Assembly: GCA_947595925.1 (NCBI GenBank)
Contig: CANQEV010000016.1
Span: forward strand, 1 to 55,040
DNA length: 55,040 nt
Reading direction: 5' to 3'
Source of the DNA: an uncultured Acetatifactor sp.
GTDB lineage: Bacteria; Bacillota; Clostridia; Lachnospirales; Lachnospiraceae
Shown: positions 26,040-34,369 of the stretch, piece by piece
Position numbering within the stretch: the stretch's first letter is position 1
Layout of the letters: the number at the start of each line of letters is the position of its first letter
Notes under the pieces: generated by a model
Told to the model about the DNA's origin: nothing
Databases searched by the model: none
The model's input: only the letters and a program-made list of their open reading frames with translations
Made by a program: the position numbers and the translations under genes

Positions 26040-27374
26040 TTGTTAAAAATTCAATATTTTGAATCTAAAAAGGATCTCTATAACGATTTAGTCAATTCAA
26101 ACGGGAAGACAGTTCCATATAGCGAGAGCCTGTTCACAAGACTTATGTGCGGCAGTATCACTGAAGAAGACCGTCCGCCGTTCAGGGACGCGGAGAGCCG
26201 GATGATCCTGAAAGAGTCCTATGGGATCGAGCTGGTGGAGGACGACTGGTACAGCATCATCGACGAGGGAAGGCGGACTTGCTTTTCAGATCTTTCCCCG
26301 GAGCTCAAGTATGCTCTGGTGCTGATCGACGAGTCGAGAAATGGCAATTACCTCACGGCCATGTTCATGCCGGATGCGGTATGGGATGCGCTGAGAAAGG
26401 TTCCGTTCGATATACTGATTTCTTGTACATGGGAAGATATTTTCTGGACGACGAGCAAGCTGCCGTTCGATAATTATGTGATTTATGGACTGCCATACGG
26501 CGGGGACGACGGGATATCCGTTTGCAGCCTGGAAAGTTTGAGGGATAACGATTTTTATACCCCTTTGCGTCCCAGGGAACCGGGAGTGATCAACGAGGGA
26601 GTGGGCATCGAAAATCAGTTGTATATTGGCAAAGACGGTAAATATTATGCCTCGTTTCTGGGCGGGTCCCTGCGTTATTACTGGCGGCAGCATCTGGACG
26701 AAATGCTGGAGTACATTGACGGCCTGAAACCTCCTAAGAAGCTGAAGGCGATCGAAGATACCTATTCGATATCTGAATTCAATGAGATGATCGAGCCGTC
26801 AGACTATGGAGATATTTTTGCAAATTTAACCGGAGATAGTCTGTGGCAGCAGATGGAGGATTGTCGATGGCAGCTGAATATGTGCAAAGAAAATCTTCAG
26901 AAGGGCGAGATCACGGCGGATGAGTACAAGGCCGAGATGGACAGGCTCATGGAGACAGATGGTTATCAGAGATACAAGTATTATCGCGACAAGTTTAAGG
27001 TCGTAAATCATATGTATGAGCTGCCGCCAAAGGAGATGCTCTTTCGCAAAGTTCCGATCTTGTCGGTCAGGATAAATAAGGATGGCAGTTACATCATCGG
27101 CGGGGACCTCTCTGTGAAGTATCCTGAGCAGGAGGAAATCCTTGGGGAGGCCATATCCATGCGTGCCGACGACCATGATACCTTTCTGTTATATGTGGAC
27201 GCCAATGAAATGATAGATGGCCCGAACGATTTGGATGGAATGACATGGGCGATCTGGGTACGCCAGGACTCCATCGAGTTGTTTGACAAGTGGGACGGCC
27301 TGCGATTGTTCGCCAAAGCGATCAGGGATGCGCTGGCATCGGGCAGATGCGAGATCATCGACGCGTTTTATTGA
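26040..27374 (+). CDS. Uncharacterised soluble protein, TTG start
   Basis: A 444-residue acidic, soluble protein, not recognised. It is rich in Asp, Tyr and Trp, with no signal peptide or membrane segment. A mid-part segment (about residues 272-320) is predicted coiled and charged (QMEDCRWQLNMCKENLQKGEITADEYKAEMDRL). The start is TTG at 26040 with a perfect AGGAGG six bases upstream, an unusual start codon for this window. The gene is between the DHH terminator and a convergent small gene. It may be an immunity-type or effector-linked protein as many such acidic proteins are, but there is no direct sign of that. Confidence 0.75.
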   Translation: MLKIQYFESKKDLYNDLVNSNGKTVPYSESLFTRLMCGSITEEDRPPFRDAESRMILKESYGIELVEDDWYSIIDEGRRTCFSDLSPELKYALVLIDESRNGNYLTAMFMPDAVWDALRKVPFDILISCTWEDIFWTTSKLPFDNYVIYGLPYGGDDGISVCSLESLRDNDFYTPLRPREPGVINEGVGIENQLYIGKDGKYYASFLGGSLRYYWRQHLDEMLEYIDGLKPPKKLKAIEDTYSISEFNEMIEPSDYGDIFANLTGDSLWQQMEDCRWQLNMCKENLQKGEITADEYKAEMDRLMETDGYQRYKYYRDKFKVVNHMYELPPKEMLFRKVPILSVRINKDGSYIIGGDLSVKYPEQEEILGEAISMRADDHDTFLLYVDANEMIDGPNDLDGMTWAIWVRQDSIELFDKWDGLRLFAKAIRDALASGRCEIIDAFY

Positions 27375-27426
27375 ACGAGGGCGTGAAGAACTGGGGATGA
27401 ATCTGCCAAAGCTTTTACAGGCATCG

Positions 27427-27810
27427 CTATGATGCCTGTTTGCGGACCCGGAATTTGACTTTACAGTCAAATTCCGGCTTGTTCTTTGCATACCTGCACA
27501 AGAACCTCACGACAAGCCTGTCGTTCTTGAAGATGATCTCTGTCGGATCCTCCTGCCTCTTTCTCACGAGATAGGCGTCCATTCTCTGATGGAACACCTC
27601 CGGGTGCTTTTCAGCAAGCTCCGTCACATACTTGTCACAGATCTCCTCCAACCTGTACTGGTCGTTGAGCTTCTGTTCCTTGTACTGCACGAGCATGTTC
27701 TTTTCTGTCAATTCCGTCCGGCATACCGTCCGGTCGAACTGACTTGCCGCCATCATATACAGTGCATACTCCAGCGCCCTTTGATTGTCGGTGAATTTCA
27801 TTTTTACCAT
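27427..27810 (-). CDS. Small protein of unknown function behind an attenuator
   Basis: A 127-residue charged, soluble, probably helical protein (KFTDNQRALEYALYMMAASQ..., ending basic). It is not recognised. The start at 27810 has AGGAGG eight bases upstream. Upstream lie a consensus promoter, a 15-codon leader ORF and a terminator-like hairpin, so expression is probably conditional. Such control is typical of antibiotic-responsive or mobile-element genes; composition fits genes carried on conjugative elements, but no element machinery is present nearby. Confidence 0.7.
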   Translation of the reverse strand: MVKMKFTDNQRALEYALYMMAASQFDRTVCRTELTEKNMLVQYKEQKLNDQYRLEEICDKYVTELAEKHPEVFHQRMDAYLVRKRQEDPTEIIFKNDRLVVRFLCRYAKNKPEFDCKVKFRVRKQAS

Positions 27811-27832
27811 AGCTTTGTCCTCCTTTTTGCAA

Positions 27833-27914
27833 ACAAAAAACAATGAGTTTCTTTTGTGATTATCAAAAAGGGCATAAAATCCCCTTGATAACCAGTCCTC
27901 GCAAACTCATTGTT
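27833..27914 (-). terminator. Leader terminator (attenuator) with nested hairpins
   Basis: On the minus strand AACAATGAGTTT (27903-27914) pairs perfectly over 12 bp with AAACTCATTGTT (27839-27850), followed by a U-run (27835-27840). Inside lies a second stem TTATCAA..GGG/CCC..TTGATAA (27860-27891). The 5' arm contains the start codon of the leader ORF, so a ribosome there would prevent the terminator from forming. Confidence 0.75.
27863..27910 (-). CDS. 15-residue leader peptide
   Basis: Too short for ordinary gene calling. ATG at 27910 reads MSLRGLVIKGILCPF then TGA. Its first codons form the 5' arm of the attenuator stem and its stop lies in the inner stem. No clear Shine-Dalgarno sequence precedes it, which is a weakness. 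It resembles the leader peptides that control resistance genes by ribosome stalling or by coupling translation to antitermination. Confidence 0.5.
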   Translation of the reverse strand: MSLRGLVIKGILCPF

Positions 27915-27949
27915 CAGCGAACAAAACTATAAAATTAAGAACAAATTTC

Positions 27950-27977
27950 ATTATAGCAGATTCTGTAAAAATGTCAA
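27950..27977 (-). promoter_or_regulatory. Consensus promoter of the attenuated gene
   Basis: On the minus strand perfect TTGACA (27972-27977), 16-bp spacer, perfect TATAAT (27950-27955). A transcript would start near 27943 and carry a leader of about 133 nt. Confidence 0.85.
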
Positions 27978-28008
27978 CAATTATTTTGAAAAAATATTGA
28001 ACGGGCTC

Positions 28009-29400
28009 TTACTTATGAATCGTGCTGTTTTTGCGTCCTTCAGATATAGCTGTATTTAATTTTTCCTGTAAATTTCTTGCGCATTCTTCAGGAGTAACGG
28101 CAAAACTACCGTCTGCATCCTTGGTCATAAGCAACGCTATTTCTTTGTAAAATACACTCCTGACAGAATTTTCACTTCCCTGCCAGTTCGGTAGATTATG
28201 TGTATAATCAACTGAATTTACGGTATTTTGTGAGAACGCCTCCAAAAGCAATATATCCTTTTTATATTTTTCCATGACTTTTTTGCTTACAGGGATACTT
28301 CCGGCGGAACATTCAAGCCATTTATCGGTTTCATAGAAATATCTTATGAAATCTTTAGCTATTTCTATTTTTTCGCTGTCGCCGTTATCAAAAATCTCAA
28401 ATCCTTCGTTGAAGATCGTACAGTGATTACCGGGATAATTCACAAAGCCATATTTCTTAAAAGTACTCGTTTCCGCATTGTAATCTTCCTTAACTCTGCT
28501 GTATGTTGAACTTCCCAGATTAAAGTTATAAAAAGTAAGCTCGTCCATTTTGAACTTACTGCTGTTATCGGACATTGTTTTGTTATACGGAATAGACAGA
28601 TACCAACCTGAATCCACACCGTTCTGAAGCCACCTGAGAGCAGAAATAACTTTGGGATCATCAGCCAGATCAAAATTATTGTTGCTGTCAAACAGATCGC
28701 CGCCGAATGCGCGAAGCATCGTCATGATATGCGTATCGCCCTGGTTATCTTTTGCGTACATCATCATAGGGACTTTCCCTTTGCCTTCTTTTGCAAATCC
28801 GTCCGCAAGTGTATTTAATATCTTTGTCCAGTCCTCAATGCTCCAGTTTGAAATTACTTCGCCCTCGTCAATATATTCACTCAAGCCATATTTTTCAAGC
28901 ATTTCCCTGTTGTATATGAGAATGTTCTCGGAACTCATATAAGGCAGCATATAGAGCTTATTATCAAATCGTCCTTGTTCCAAATAAGCAGGAGAGATAT
29001 CCTCTTTCATCTCCGGTGTAAGAACATCGTCTATAGGAACAACCTTTCCTGTATGGATAAACGAGCTCATATTAAAAAATCCGTCATATAATATATCCGC
29101 TGCATCGCTTTTTCCAAAAGAATTTGTTATTGCTTTAGTTTCCTCGCCGCCTTCAAATTCTATGACTTTTATCTTAACATCTTTATCATACTGTGCCATA
29201 AAATCCTCACTCGCGAGTTCAAGAAGAGTACGGACATTTTTAATATTTTCATTAGAAATGCAATTCATAGTACTGGTATGAGGTACTTTTATAATAATTT
29301 CTATCTCTGGCTTTTTTTGTCCGGAACAACCGAAAAGGCAGAATGAAAATGACACTGCTATGATGATCTGCAATAAAAATGCAGTAATTTTTTTTCCCAT
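28009..29400 (-). CDS. Extracellular solute-binding lipoprotein (MalE-type)
   Basis: A 463-residue lipoprotein: signal MGKKITAFLLQIIIAVSFSFCLFGCSG with lipobox LFGC, then a type-1 solute-binding fold (PF01547-like) with the usual segments DGFFNMSSFIHTGKVVPIDD, YMLPYMSSENILIYNREML and IPVSKKVMEKY. It starts 13 bp after the kinase stop codon with AAGGAG upstream, so both are in one operon. No permease or ATPase genes adjoin. Since the kinase has an extracellular sensor domain, a job as ligand-presenting partner of that kinase is more likely than uptake (inference). Confidence 0.87.
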   Translation of the reverse strand: MGKKITAFLLQIIIAVSFSFCLFGCSGQKKPEIEIIIKVPHTSTMNCISNENIKNVRTLLELASEDFMAQYDKDVKIKVIEFEGGEETKAITNSFGKSDAADILYDGFFNMSSFIHTGKVVPIDDVLTPEMKEDISPAYLEQGRFDNKLYMLPYMSSENILIYNREMLEKYGLSEYIDEGEVISNWSIEDWTKILNTLADGFAKEGKGKVPMMMYAKDNQGDTHIMTMLRAFGGDLFDSNNNFDLADDPKVISALRWLQNGVDSGWYLSIPYNKTMSDNSSKFKMDELTFYNFNLGSSTYSRVKEDYNAETSTFKKYGFVNYPGNHCTIFNEGFEIFDNGDSEKIEIAKDFIRYFYETDKWLECSAGSIPVSKKVMEKYKKDILLLEAFSQNTVNSVDYTHNLPNWQGSENSVRSVFYKEIALLMTKDADGSFAVTPEECARNLQEKLNTAISEGRKNSTIHK

Positions 29401-29413
29401 TTTTCCGGTCTCC

Positions 29414-31621
29414 TTATTGAACGTTATGTTTTTCATGATCGATTTTCTCCATTTTACGGATCAGGGTATTGATATCTATCGGCTTTGTTAAAAAGTCGTT
29501 CATTCCGCTTCCTAAAGCCTTGTCCCTGTCCTCCTGAAAACTGTTTGCGGTACAGGCGAATATGGTAACAGTTTTGGCATCTTCACGGTCAAGTTCCCTG
29601 ATCCTTGCCGACGCCTCACAGCCGTCCAAGACAGGCATACGCATATCCATAAGAATAATTTTGAACTCGTTTATCTTTGATCTCTCAAAGATCTCCACAG
29701 CCTCCCGACCGTTCTGAGCGTGTACAGAAACAAATCCGAACTGGCTCAGTATCTCCATCAGTATTTCTGCATTCAGTTCGTTATCTTCGGCAACAAGAAT
29801 TTTCATTGACTTGACACCGTTATCGGAATTATCAGCTGTTTTTTCAGCATCATCCGAATTTATCAGATAGTCGGGAATTTCACAGATTTCAGCAGGAATT
29901 TCAACCGTAAACGTACTGCCTTTGTTTAATTCGCTCTCTACACTTATTTCTCCCCCCATTGCATTTACAAGCAGCTTGCTTATAGCCATTCCTAAGCCCG
30001 TACCTTTGGTGGAGTTGGTGGTGCTGCTACGGTCTTGGGTAAATTTATTAAATATTTCATTCAGAAATTCCCTGCTCATTCCGCAGCCTGTATCCTTACA
30101 GACAAACGTAGTCATAACGTGATTTTCGTCGATCATGCTTTGATTTACCGAAAATTTTATAGATCCTCCTGCCGGAGTAAATTTTGCCGCATTGCCGACA
30201 ATGTTCATAAGTACTTGTTTGATATGTACCTCATCACACTGTATGCATGGGACAGTGATATGGAGATCTTTTATAAATTCCACGCCATGTCCTGTAATAT
30301 TATCGTACTGCATGGAACAAACAGACTCCAACATTGTTTCGACAAGCATCGGAGCGCGGGTAACTTCCACTTTCCCCGCCTGAAGTTTGGATATATCCAG
30401 CACATCGTTGATGAGTGCAAGCAGATATTCCGCCGTATTCTGCGATTTTTTTAGCCACTCTTTTATTTGAAGATGTTTCTCCGGAGTATCGATCGCATTC
30501 ATCATCAGGTAATTCAATCCGACAATGCCATTCAATGGCGTGCGGATCTCGTGGCTCATATTGGACAAAAATTCGCTTTGCGCCTTTTCCTGAGCGTAAG
30601 CTATCTGCGTTTTTCTCTGCATGATGATGGTCAATACGAACGCGATGATGATGACAATGATCGCGGCGCTCATTGCCGCAATGATAAGCAAAACAAATAA
30701 TTTTGTCTGGTCTTTCACTACCTTATCGCTCACCGACATGATAAAATACCAGTCAACACTGCTGCTGTTTAACGGAGCGCAGTAGTTCAGTTCGCGAACG
30801 CCGTTTTTTTCCATATAGAACCAAAACTCTTCGCCTGCAAGCATTTTTTCCTGTACTTCGGCGGGCGTGAGGTTAGATCTGTCACTGCGTTTCACGATAT
30901 CAAACAAATTGTCAGAAACAGAACTTGCCGCGTCTTTTCTGTCCACGACATATTCGCCTTTTTTATCGACTACCGAGCTGTAACCTTGTGTATTGCCTGA
31001 TTCGTCCACATAATTTTCAATCACAAGACCGTCCACAATAGAAGACCGCCTGCAAACCCCTATCACGGCAAAAACCTCTTTTTGATCTTCGCCTATTCTT
31101 ATATCAGATAGCGCTTCATCTTTTGGATTGTCCGGCAATTTATAACCGTAGATCACAACTTTATCGGAACCCATTACAGGAAGCGAATCATAACCGATGA
31201 CTTTGTAACTGTCAGTATTTGCGAACAGATCCATATACGGGTAATAGTCCGGATCTTCGCTGCCTTTTCTGTAAGTAATATCGGTATAATAGGAGCCGTC
31301 TTCCATAAGCAGATAAACTTTGTCGAATGTCGATTCATACGCTTCAGTTCCCAGGTATTCGTTTATCTGGCTTACAGTTTTCAGCTTCTGACTGTTTCGT
31401 TTCAGCCTTTCGCCTATGCGCTGCTGGTTTTTCCAATTATATTCAATGAACATGGTAATTGTATTACGATCGTGCACAGCAACTTCCCTGATGTTGTCGA
31501 CCGCTGCATCTTCAAGGATATTTCCCGTCACGATTGAATATACATATATCGCTAAAAAAATTACTATTATGATAAAAAATATAAATAATGCATAGAAATG
31601 TTTGCTTTTTGACCGTTTCAT
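29414..31621 (-). CDS. Hybrid sensor histidine kinase/response regulator
   Basis: A 735-residue membrane kinase. Helix 1 at about residues 10-32, an extracellular Cache-like sensor (33-305), helix 2 at 306-334, HisKA with phospho-acceptor H357 (SNMSHEIRTPLNG), HATPase_c with N-box IVGNAAKFTP near 475, G1 DTGCGM near 510 and G2 GTGLGM near 540, then a receiver domain with D659 (IILMDMRMPVLDG). There is no output domain, so the phosphate must pass to another protein or the receiver acts as a control. Start ATG at 31621 has only a weak site. Operon with the binding lipoprotein downstream. More A+T-rich than the second hybrid kinase at 44.4 kb. Confidence 0.93.
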   Translation of the reverse strand: MKRSKSKHFYALFIFFIIIVIFLAIYVYSIVTGNILEDAAVDNIREVAVHDRNTITMFIEYNWKNQQRIGERLKRNSQKLKTVSQINEYLGTEAYESTFDKVYLLMEDGSYYTDITYRKGSEDPDYYPYMDLFANTDSYKVIGYDSLPVMGSDKVVIYGYKLPDNPKDEALSDIRIGEDQKEVFAVIGVCRRSSIVDGLVIENYVDESGNTQGYSSVVDKKGEYVVDRKDAASSVSDNLFDIVKRSDRSNLTPAEVQEKMLAGEEFWFYMEKNGVRELNYCAPLNSSSVDWYFIMSVSDKVVKDQTKLFVLLIIAAMSAAIIVIIIAFVLTIIMQRKTQIAYAQEKAQSEFLSNMSHEIRTPLNGIVGLNYLMMNAIDTPEKHLQIKEWLKKSQNTAEYLLALINDVLDISKLQAGKVEVTRAPMLVETMLESVCSMQYDNITGHGVEFIKDLHITVPCIQCDEVHIKQVLMNIVGNAAKFTPAGGSIKFSVNQSMIDENHVMTTFVCKDTGCGMSREFLNEIFNKFTQDRSSTTNSTKGTGLGMAISKLLVNAMGGEISVESELNKGSTFTVEIPAEICEIPDYLINSDDAEKTADNSDNGVKSMKILVAEDNELNAEILMEILSQFGFVSVHAQNGREAVEIFERSKINEFKIILMDMRMPVLDGCEASARIRELDREDAKTVTIFACTANSFQEDRDKALGSGMNDFLTKPIDINTLIRKMEKIDHEKHNVQ

Positions 31622-31683
31622 AAACTCACAGCTTTCTTATAATGTACCGCACATAGGCGTTTGTTTTCAGATCATCAAATCTC

Positions 31684-31815
31684 TCATTCCGCATCAATAA
31701 CTTCTTTATTCAACAGCTGCTTTTTGGTATCTATTCCTATTAGAACATGTAATACATTCTTTGTCAACAGCCTGTAACCATCCCTGTCGGGCATCCCCAT
31801 CGGAGCATGAAGCAT
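31684..31815 (-). pseudogene. Short ORF, probable gene relic
   Basis: 43 codons reading MLHAPMGMPDRDGYRLLTKN.. and ending ..KEVIDAE. The wording is protein-like and the frame continues upstream for about 18 codons to a stop, overlapping the end of the ATPase gene. There is no convincing ribosome site. It lies in the 230-bp gap between the ATPase and the kinase, where nothing else is seen. Likely the tail of a decayed gene; a real small protein is possible. Confidence 0.3.
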
Positions 31816-31849
31816 GTTTTTAAGGCGGGTGTCTTTGTGTGATTCGGTT

Positions 31850-33061
31850 TCAATATTCAGAGCTGAGCAGAAAATCTGCTATGTGCATTGTCTTAATGCC
31901 TTCATAGTTCCCGCCTGCAGATTCATCTGCCCTGAGTACATATTTGGGATAATTGTCGTGTATTTCAAGCAGACGGTGATACCCCCGTTTTTCGGTCTTT
32001 TCGGAGTTTATCTCCTGCGTAACCTGAACATAAATCTTTTCATTTTGCCTCGTTGCTGCAAAGTCGATTTCTCCATCATTTGTTTTGCCGATATAAACGG
32101 TGTATCCTCTGCGGCAAAGTTCCAAATATACAATGTTTTCGAGACTTGAGCCAACGCTGTCGGCATGATAGCCGAGAACGCTGTATCGCAGTGCAGTATC
32201 CGCAAGATAAAACTTCTCCTGTGTTTTCAGGATTTCCCTGCCCTGTAAATCATACCTGGAACAACGGTGAAGCAGATACGCTTTTTCCAGCTTTTCAAGG
32301 TAGCTGTAAACCGTTTCGTTATCAAGTGCCCTGCGTTCTGATTTCAGATGATCGGAAATCGACTTTGCGGAAAATGTGCTGCCGACATTTTGAAAAGCGT
32401 ACTTGACAACTCGCTCCAACTGATCGATCTTCCTGACCTGATTCCGTTTCACAATGTCTGAGAAAAGGGTTGAGTTATAAATATCACGGACAATCGTGTA
32501 AATCTCGTCCTGCGAATACTTCTGCAAATGCGTTGCAGGGAATCCACCTAAGCGGACATATTCTGCAAGCTCCGTTCTCGTATCTCCAACCGTATCATAT
32601 TTTTCCTTAAACATCAGGTATTCCGAAAAGGATAGGGTAAATATACGGAAGACAATATATCTCCCGGTCAGGTAGGTGGAGATCTCCGAGGACATCATAC
32701 GGGAGTTAGAACCTGTTACATACAGATCCACATCAAAATCCGATACCAATGAATTTACAACCTTTTCCCAACCTTTGATCTCCTGAACCTCGTCAAGAAA
32801 CAGATAAGTTTTCCCGCCAGGCGAAAGTTGCCCTTTCAGTTGAGCGTACATCTGCTTTGCCGTCACATCCTCATATTCCATCGAATCGTAACGGCAGCTT
32901 ACAATACGGTCTGCAGGAATATTCCGTTCCTTTTGCAGCTTTTCCATAATCATTTTTTGTATTGTAGACTTCCCGCAGCGGCGAACCCCGGTCAATACCT
33001 TTACAAAAGGAGTGTCCACATAAGCCATTATCTTGTCCACATACATAGGCCTGTAAATCAC
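31850..33061 (-). CDS. AAA_14/DUF4143 P-loop ATPase
   Basis: A 403-residue ATPase of the widespread prokaryotic family with an N-terminal AAA_14 domain and C-terminal DUF4143 nuclease-like domain. Walker A is TGVRRCGKSTI near residue 25, Walker B is TYLFLDEVQEI near residue 85, and sensor-1-like TGSNS follows. The C-terminal part has GEIDFAATRQNEKIYVQVT, the PD-(D/E)xK-like core. Start is taken as GTG at 33061, eight bases after GGAGG; an upstream ATG (33076) overlaps the site. A perfect -10 promoter lies upstream. Function in vivo unknown; often in variable regions. Confidence 0.92.
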   Translation of the reverse strand: MIYRPMYVDKIMAYVDTPFVKVLTGVRRCGKSTIQKMIMEKLQKERNIPADRIVSCRYDSMEYEDVTAKQMYAQLKGQLSPGGKTYLFLDEVQEIKGWEKVVNSLVSDFDVDLYVTGSNSRMMSSEISTYLTGRYIVFRIFTLSFSEYLMFKEKYDTVGDTRTELAEYVRLGGFPATHLQKYSQDEIYTIVRDIYNSTLFSDIVKRNQVRKIDQLERVVKYAFQNVGSTFSAKSISDHLKSERRALDNETVYSYLEKLEKAYLLHRCSRYDLQGREILKTQEKFYLADTALRYSVLGYHADSVGSSLENIVYLELCRRGYTVYIGKTNDGEIDFAATRQNEKIYVQVTQEINSEKTEKRGYHRLLEIHDNYPKYVLRADESAGGNYEGIKTMHIADFLLSSEY

Positions 33062-33085
33062 AATAGCCACCTCCATCTGCAAAAT

Positions 33086-33113
33086 ATTATACCGCAAAAT
33101 CAATATAAGTCAA
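33086..33113 (-). promoter_or_regulatory. Promoter of the AAA_14 ATPase gene
   Basis: On the minus strand TTGACT (33108-33113), 16-bp spacer, TATAAT (33086-33091), with a short leader. Confidence 0.8.
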
Positions 33114-33201
33114 TTTATTTTACGATTATAAACCGCAAAACTTTTATATCCTGCAAGGCTTTACGGATCCTCAGCTCCTTCACTGTCGCTTCTTCCCTTG
33201 G

Positions 33202-33247
33202 CCAACCCCAAAATATCCATCTAAAAACGGGACAAAAAGTGAGGATC
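33202..33247. repeat. Dispersed intergenic repeat, copy 1
   Basis: The stretch CAACCCCAAAA-TATCC-(..)TCT-AAAACGGGACAAAAAGTGA matches the copy at 34632-34679 at roughly four of five positions, same orientation. Each copy lies just 3' of a minus-strand gene (DUF6756 here, tRNA-Gly there) and on that strand carries T-runs, so it may be a transcription-end element. Confidence 0.6.
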
Positions 33248-33712
33248 CTATTCAATTAGCGAAATGTCAATTTTATCTCCCAGAAAATAAACGACATCTT
33301 CATGACACTCACTTATCAGCCAATCAAATTTTTTTGAAACAATATAAAAATCATCTGGACTGGGGATGCTTTCGTCTATTACTGTAATAATTTCATCCGG
33401 AAACATTTCATACACCCAATACTTAGTATGAAAATTCACAGTATCTTCAAAAAGCACATAATGAAGCGTGTCCGGAATTATTTTTGCTAATGCCTGATAC
33501 CATAATCTATTGTTTCCAATGTATTGTGTCTTTAGAGTAAAAGAAGGATTGAATCTGTTTTCTATGTTAGACCAATGCAATTCCCCGCCATTCTTTATAA
33601 ATGTTTTCTCAATTTTCTTTATAATATCCGCATATTTCAGATGAGATACTTCAAATATTCTTGACCTGTCCAGATTAAAATTTTTGATAACATTTTCTAC
33701 AGCCTCACGCAT
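33248..33712 (-). CDS. DUF6756-like protein
   Basis: A 154-residue soluble protein. The segment WVYEMFPDEIITVIDES and the later DDFYIVSKKFDWLISECHEDVVYFLG are the recognisable core of the DUF6756 group, small proteins of unknown function often found among toxin-immunity or mobile gene clusters. The start at 33712 has AAGGGA about eleven bases upstream; a TTG seven codons earlier is possible. The gene is A+T-rich and sits between the ATPase and the MORN gene, all on the minus strand. Confidence 0.65.
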   Translation of the reverse strand: MREAVENVIKNFNLDRSRIFEVSHLKYADIIKKIEKTFIKNGGELHWSNIENRFNPSFTLKTQYIGNNRLWYQALAKIIPDTLHYVLFEDTVNFHTKYWVYEMFPDEIITVIDESIPSPDDFYIVSKKFDWLISECHEDVVYFLGDKIDISLIE

Positions 33713-33739
33713 TTTAACATTATCCCTTCGCAAAAGCAG

Positions 33740-33893
33740 TTAGATCATATGATAACCGGCCATCGCTGTCATGATGGGCTCCACGATGTCAAAGCCGGCA
33801 CTGTGGATCGCGTCATTTTTTACCATGGGCAAAGACAAAATGACTTTATCGGTCTCCTGACGCTCTTTGCCAAAATCGTTACTTCGGCTCTCC
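33740..33893 (-). pseudogene. C-terminal fragment in a shifted frame after the MORN gene
   Basis: Reading the minus strand one frame away from the MORN ORF gives a clear protein-like tail: from about SNDFGKERQETDKV through ILSLPMVKNDAIHSAGF to IMTAMAGYHMI then stop at 33740-33742. It overlaps the last codons of the MORN ORF and lacks its own start or ribosome site. Either the MORN gene has suffered a frameshift that cut off its natural C-terminus, or this is the relic of a separate gene. Confidence 0.45.
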
Positions 33894-34193
33894 GTCTTTC
33901 CATTCCCCTTCATAGCGGGTGCCGTCCGGATCGATCTCGACGCCCTGGCCGTTCATGCTACCGTCTTTCCATTCCCCTTCATAGCATGTGTCCAAATACT
34001 CTGTCTCATAATAGACGGTCTCATAATAAACGCCTTGACCGTTGAAGGGCCTATCATCCTTCCATTCCCCTTCATAGCAGGTGCCGTCCGGATAGGTCAT
34101 GACGCCCTGGCCGTGGCGCACTACTCCGTTCTGCACTTCTCCGTTATAGACACTTCCGTCTTCATAATTTATCGTTTCATTCTGCATATCCAT
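33879..34193 (-). CDS. MORN-repeat protein
   Basis: A 104-residue protein with at least three MORN repeats (patterns Y-x-G-E-W-K-D and G-x-G-x-x-x-x-P-D-G: VYNGEVQNGVVRHGQGVMTY, CYEGEWKDDRPFNGQG, CYEGEWKDGSMNGQG, RYEGEWKDG). The matching DNA shows repeats of TTCCATTCCCCTTCATAG, so the array may expand or shrink. MORN repeats bind lipids or form rigid beta-hairpin rods. Start ATG at 34193 has AAAGGAG close upstream. The C-terminus stops abruptly inside a repeat and the reading continues plausibly in another frame (33740-33893). Confidence 0.75.
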   Translation of the reverse strand: MDMQNETINYEDGSVYNGEVQNGVVRHGQGVMTYPDGTCYEGEWKDDRPFNGQGVYYETVYYETEYLDTCYEGEWKDGSMNGQGVEIDPDGTRYEGEWKDGEPK

Positions 34194-34249
34194 ATTTCTC
34201 CTTTTCTGACATTCCTGTGTCCGTGTTACCGTGTTTTTCTATTGCATCC

Positions 34250-34294
34250 ATCGGATAAACTCCATCTCCTTGGAATTTTGTCCGGCGTCTTTTC
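34250..34294. repeat. Hairpin sister of the terminator at 25851
   Basis: CGGATAAACTCC / GGAATTTTGTCCGGCG pair around loop ATCTCCTT and are followed by TCTTTT. The loop, 3' arm and T-tract are shared with the terminator at 25851-25896. It lies between the divergent MORN and RelB genes, not after a plus-strand gene, so its role here is unclear. Confidence 0.55.
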
Positions 34295-34369
34295 CATTGT
34301 TATAAGCATAGCAAAGCCAAAACAGCATGTCAATTTCATATAACGATTTAACAGTAGGAGATGATAGAA

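Noticed and set aside
33879..34193. CRISPR-like repeats in the MORN region
   Set aside because: The repeats encode MORN units, have variable spacing and no unique spacers.
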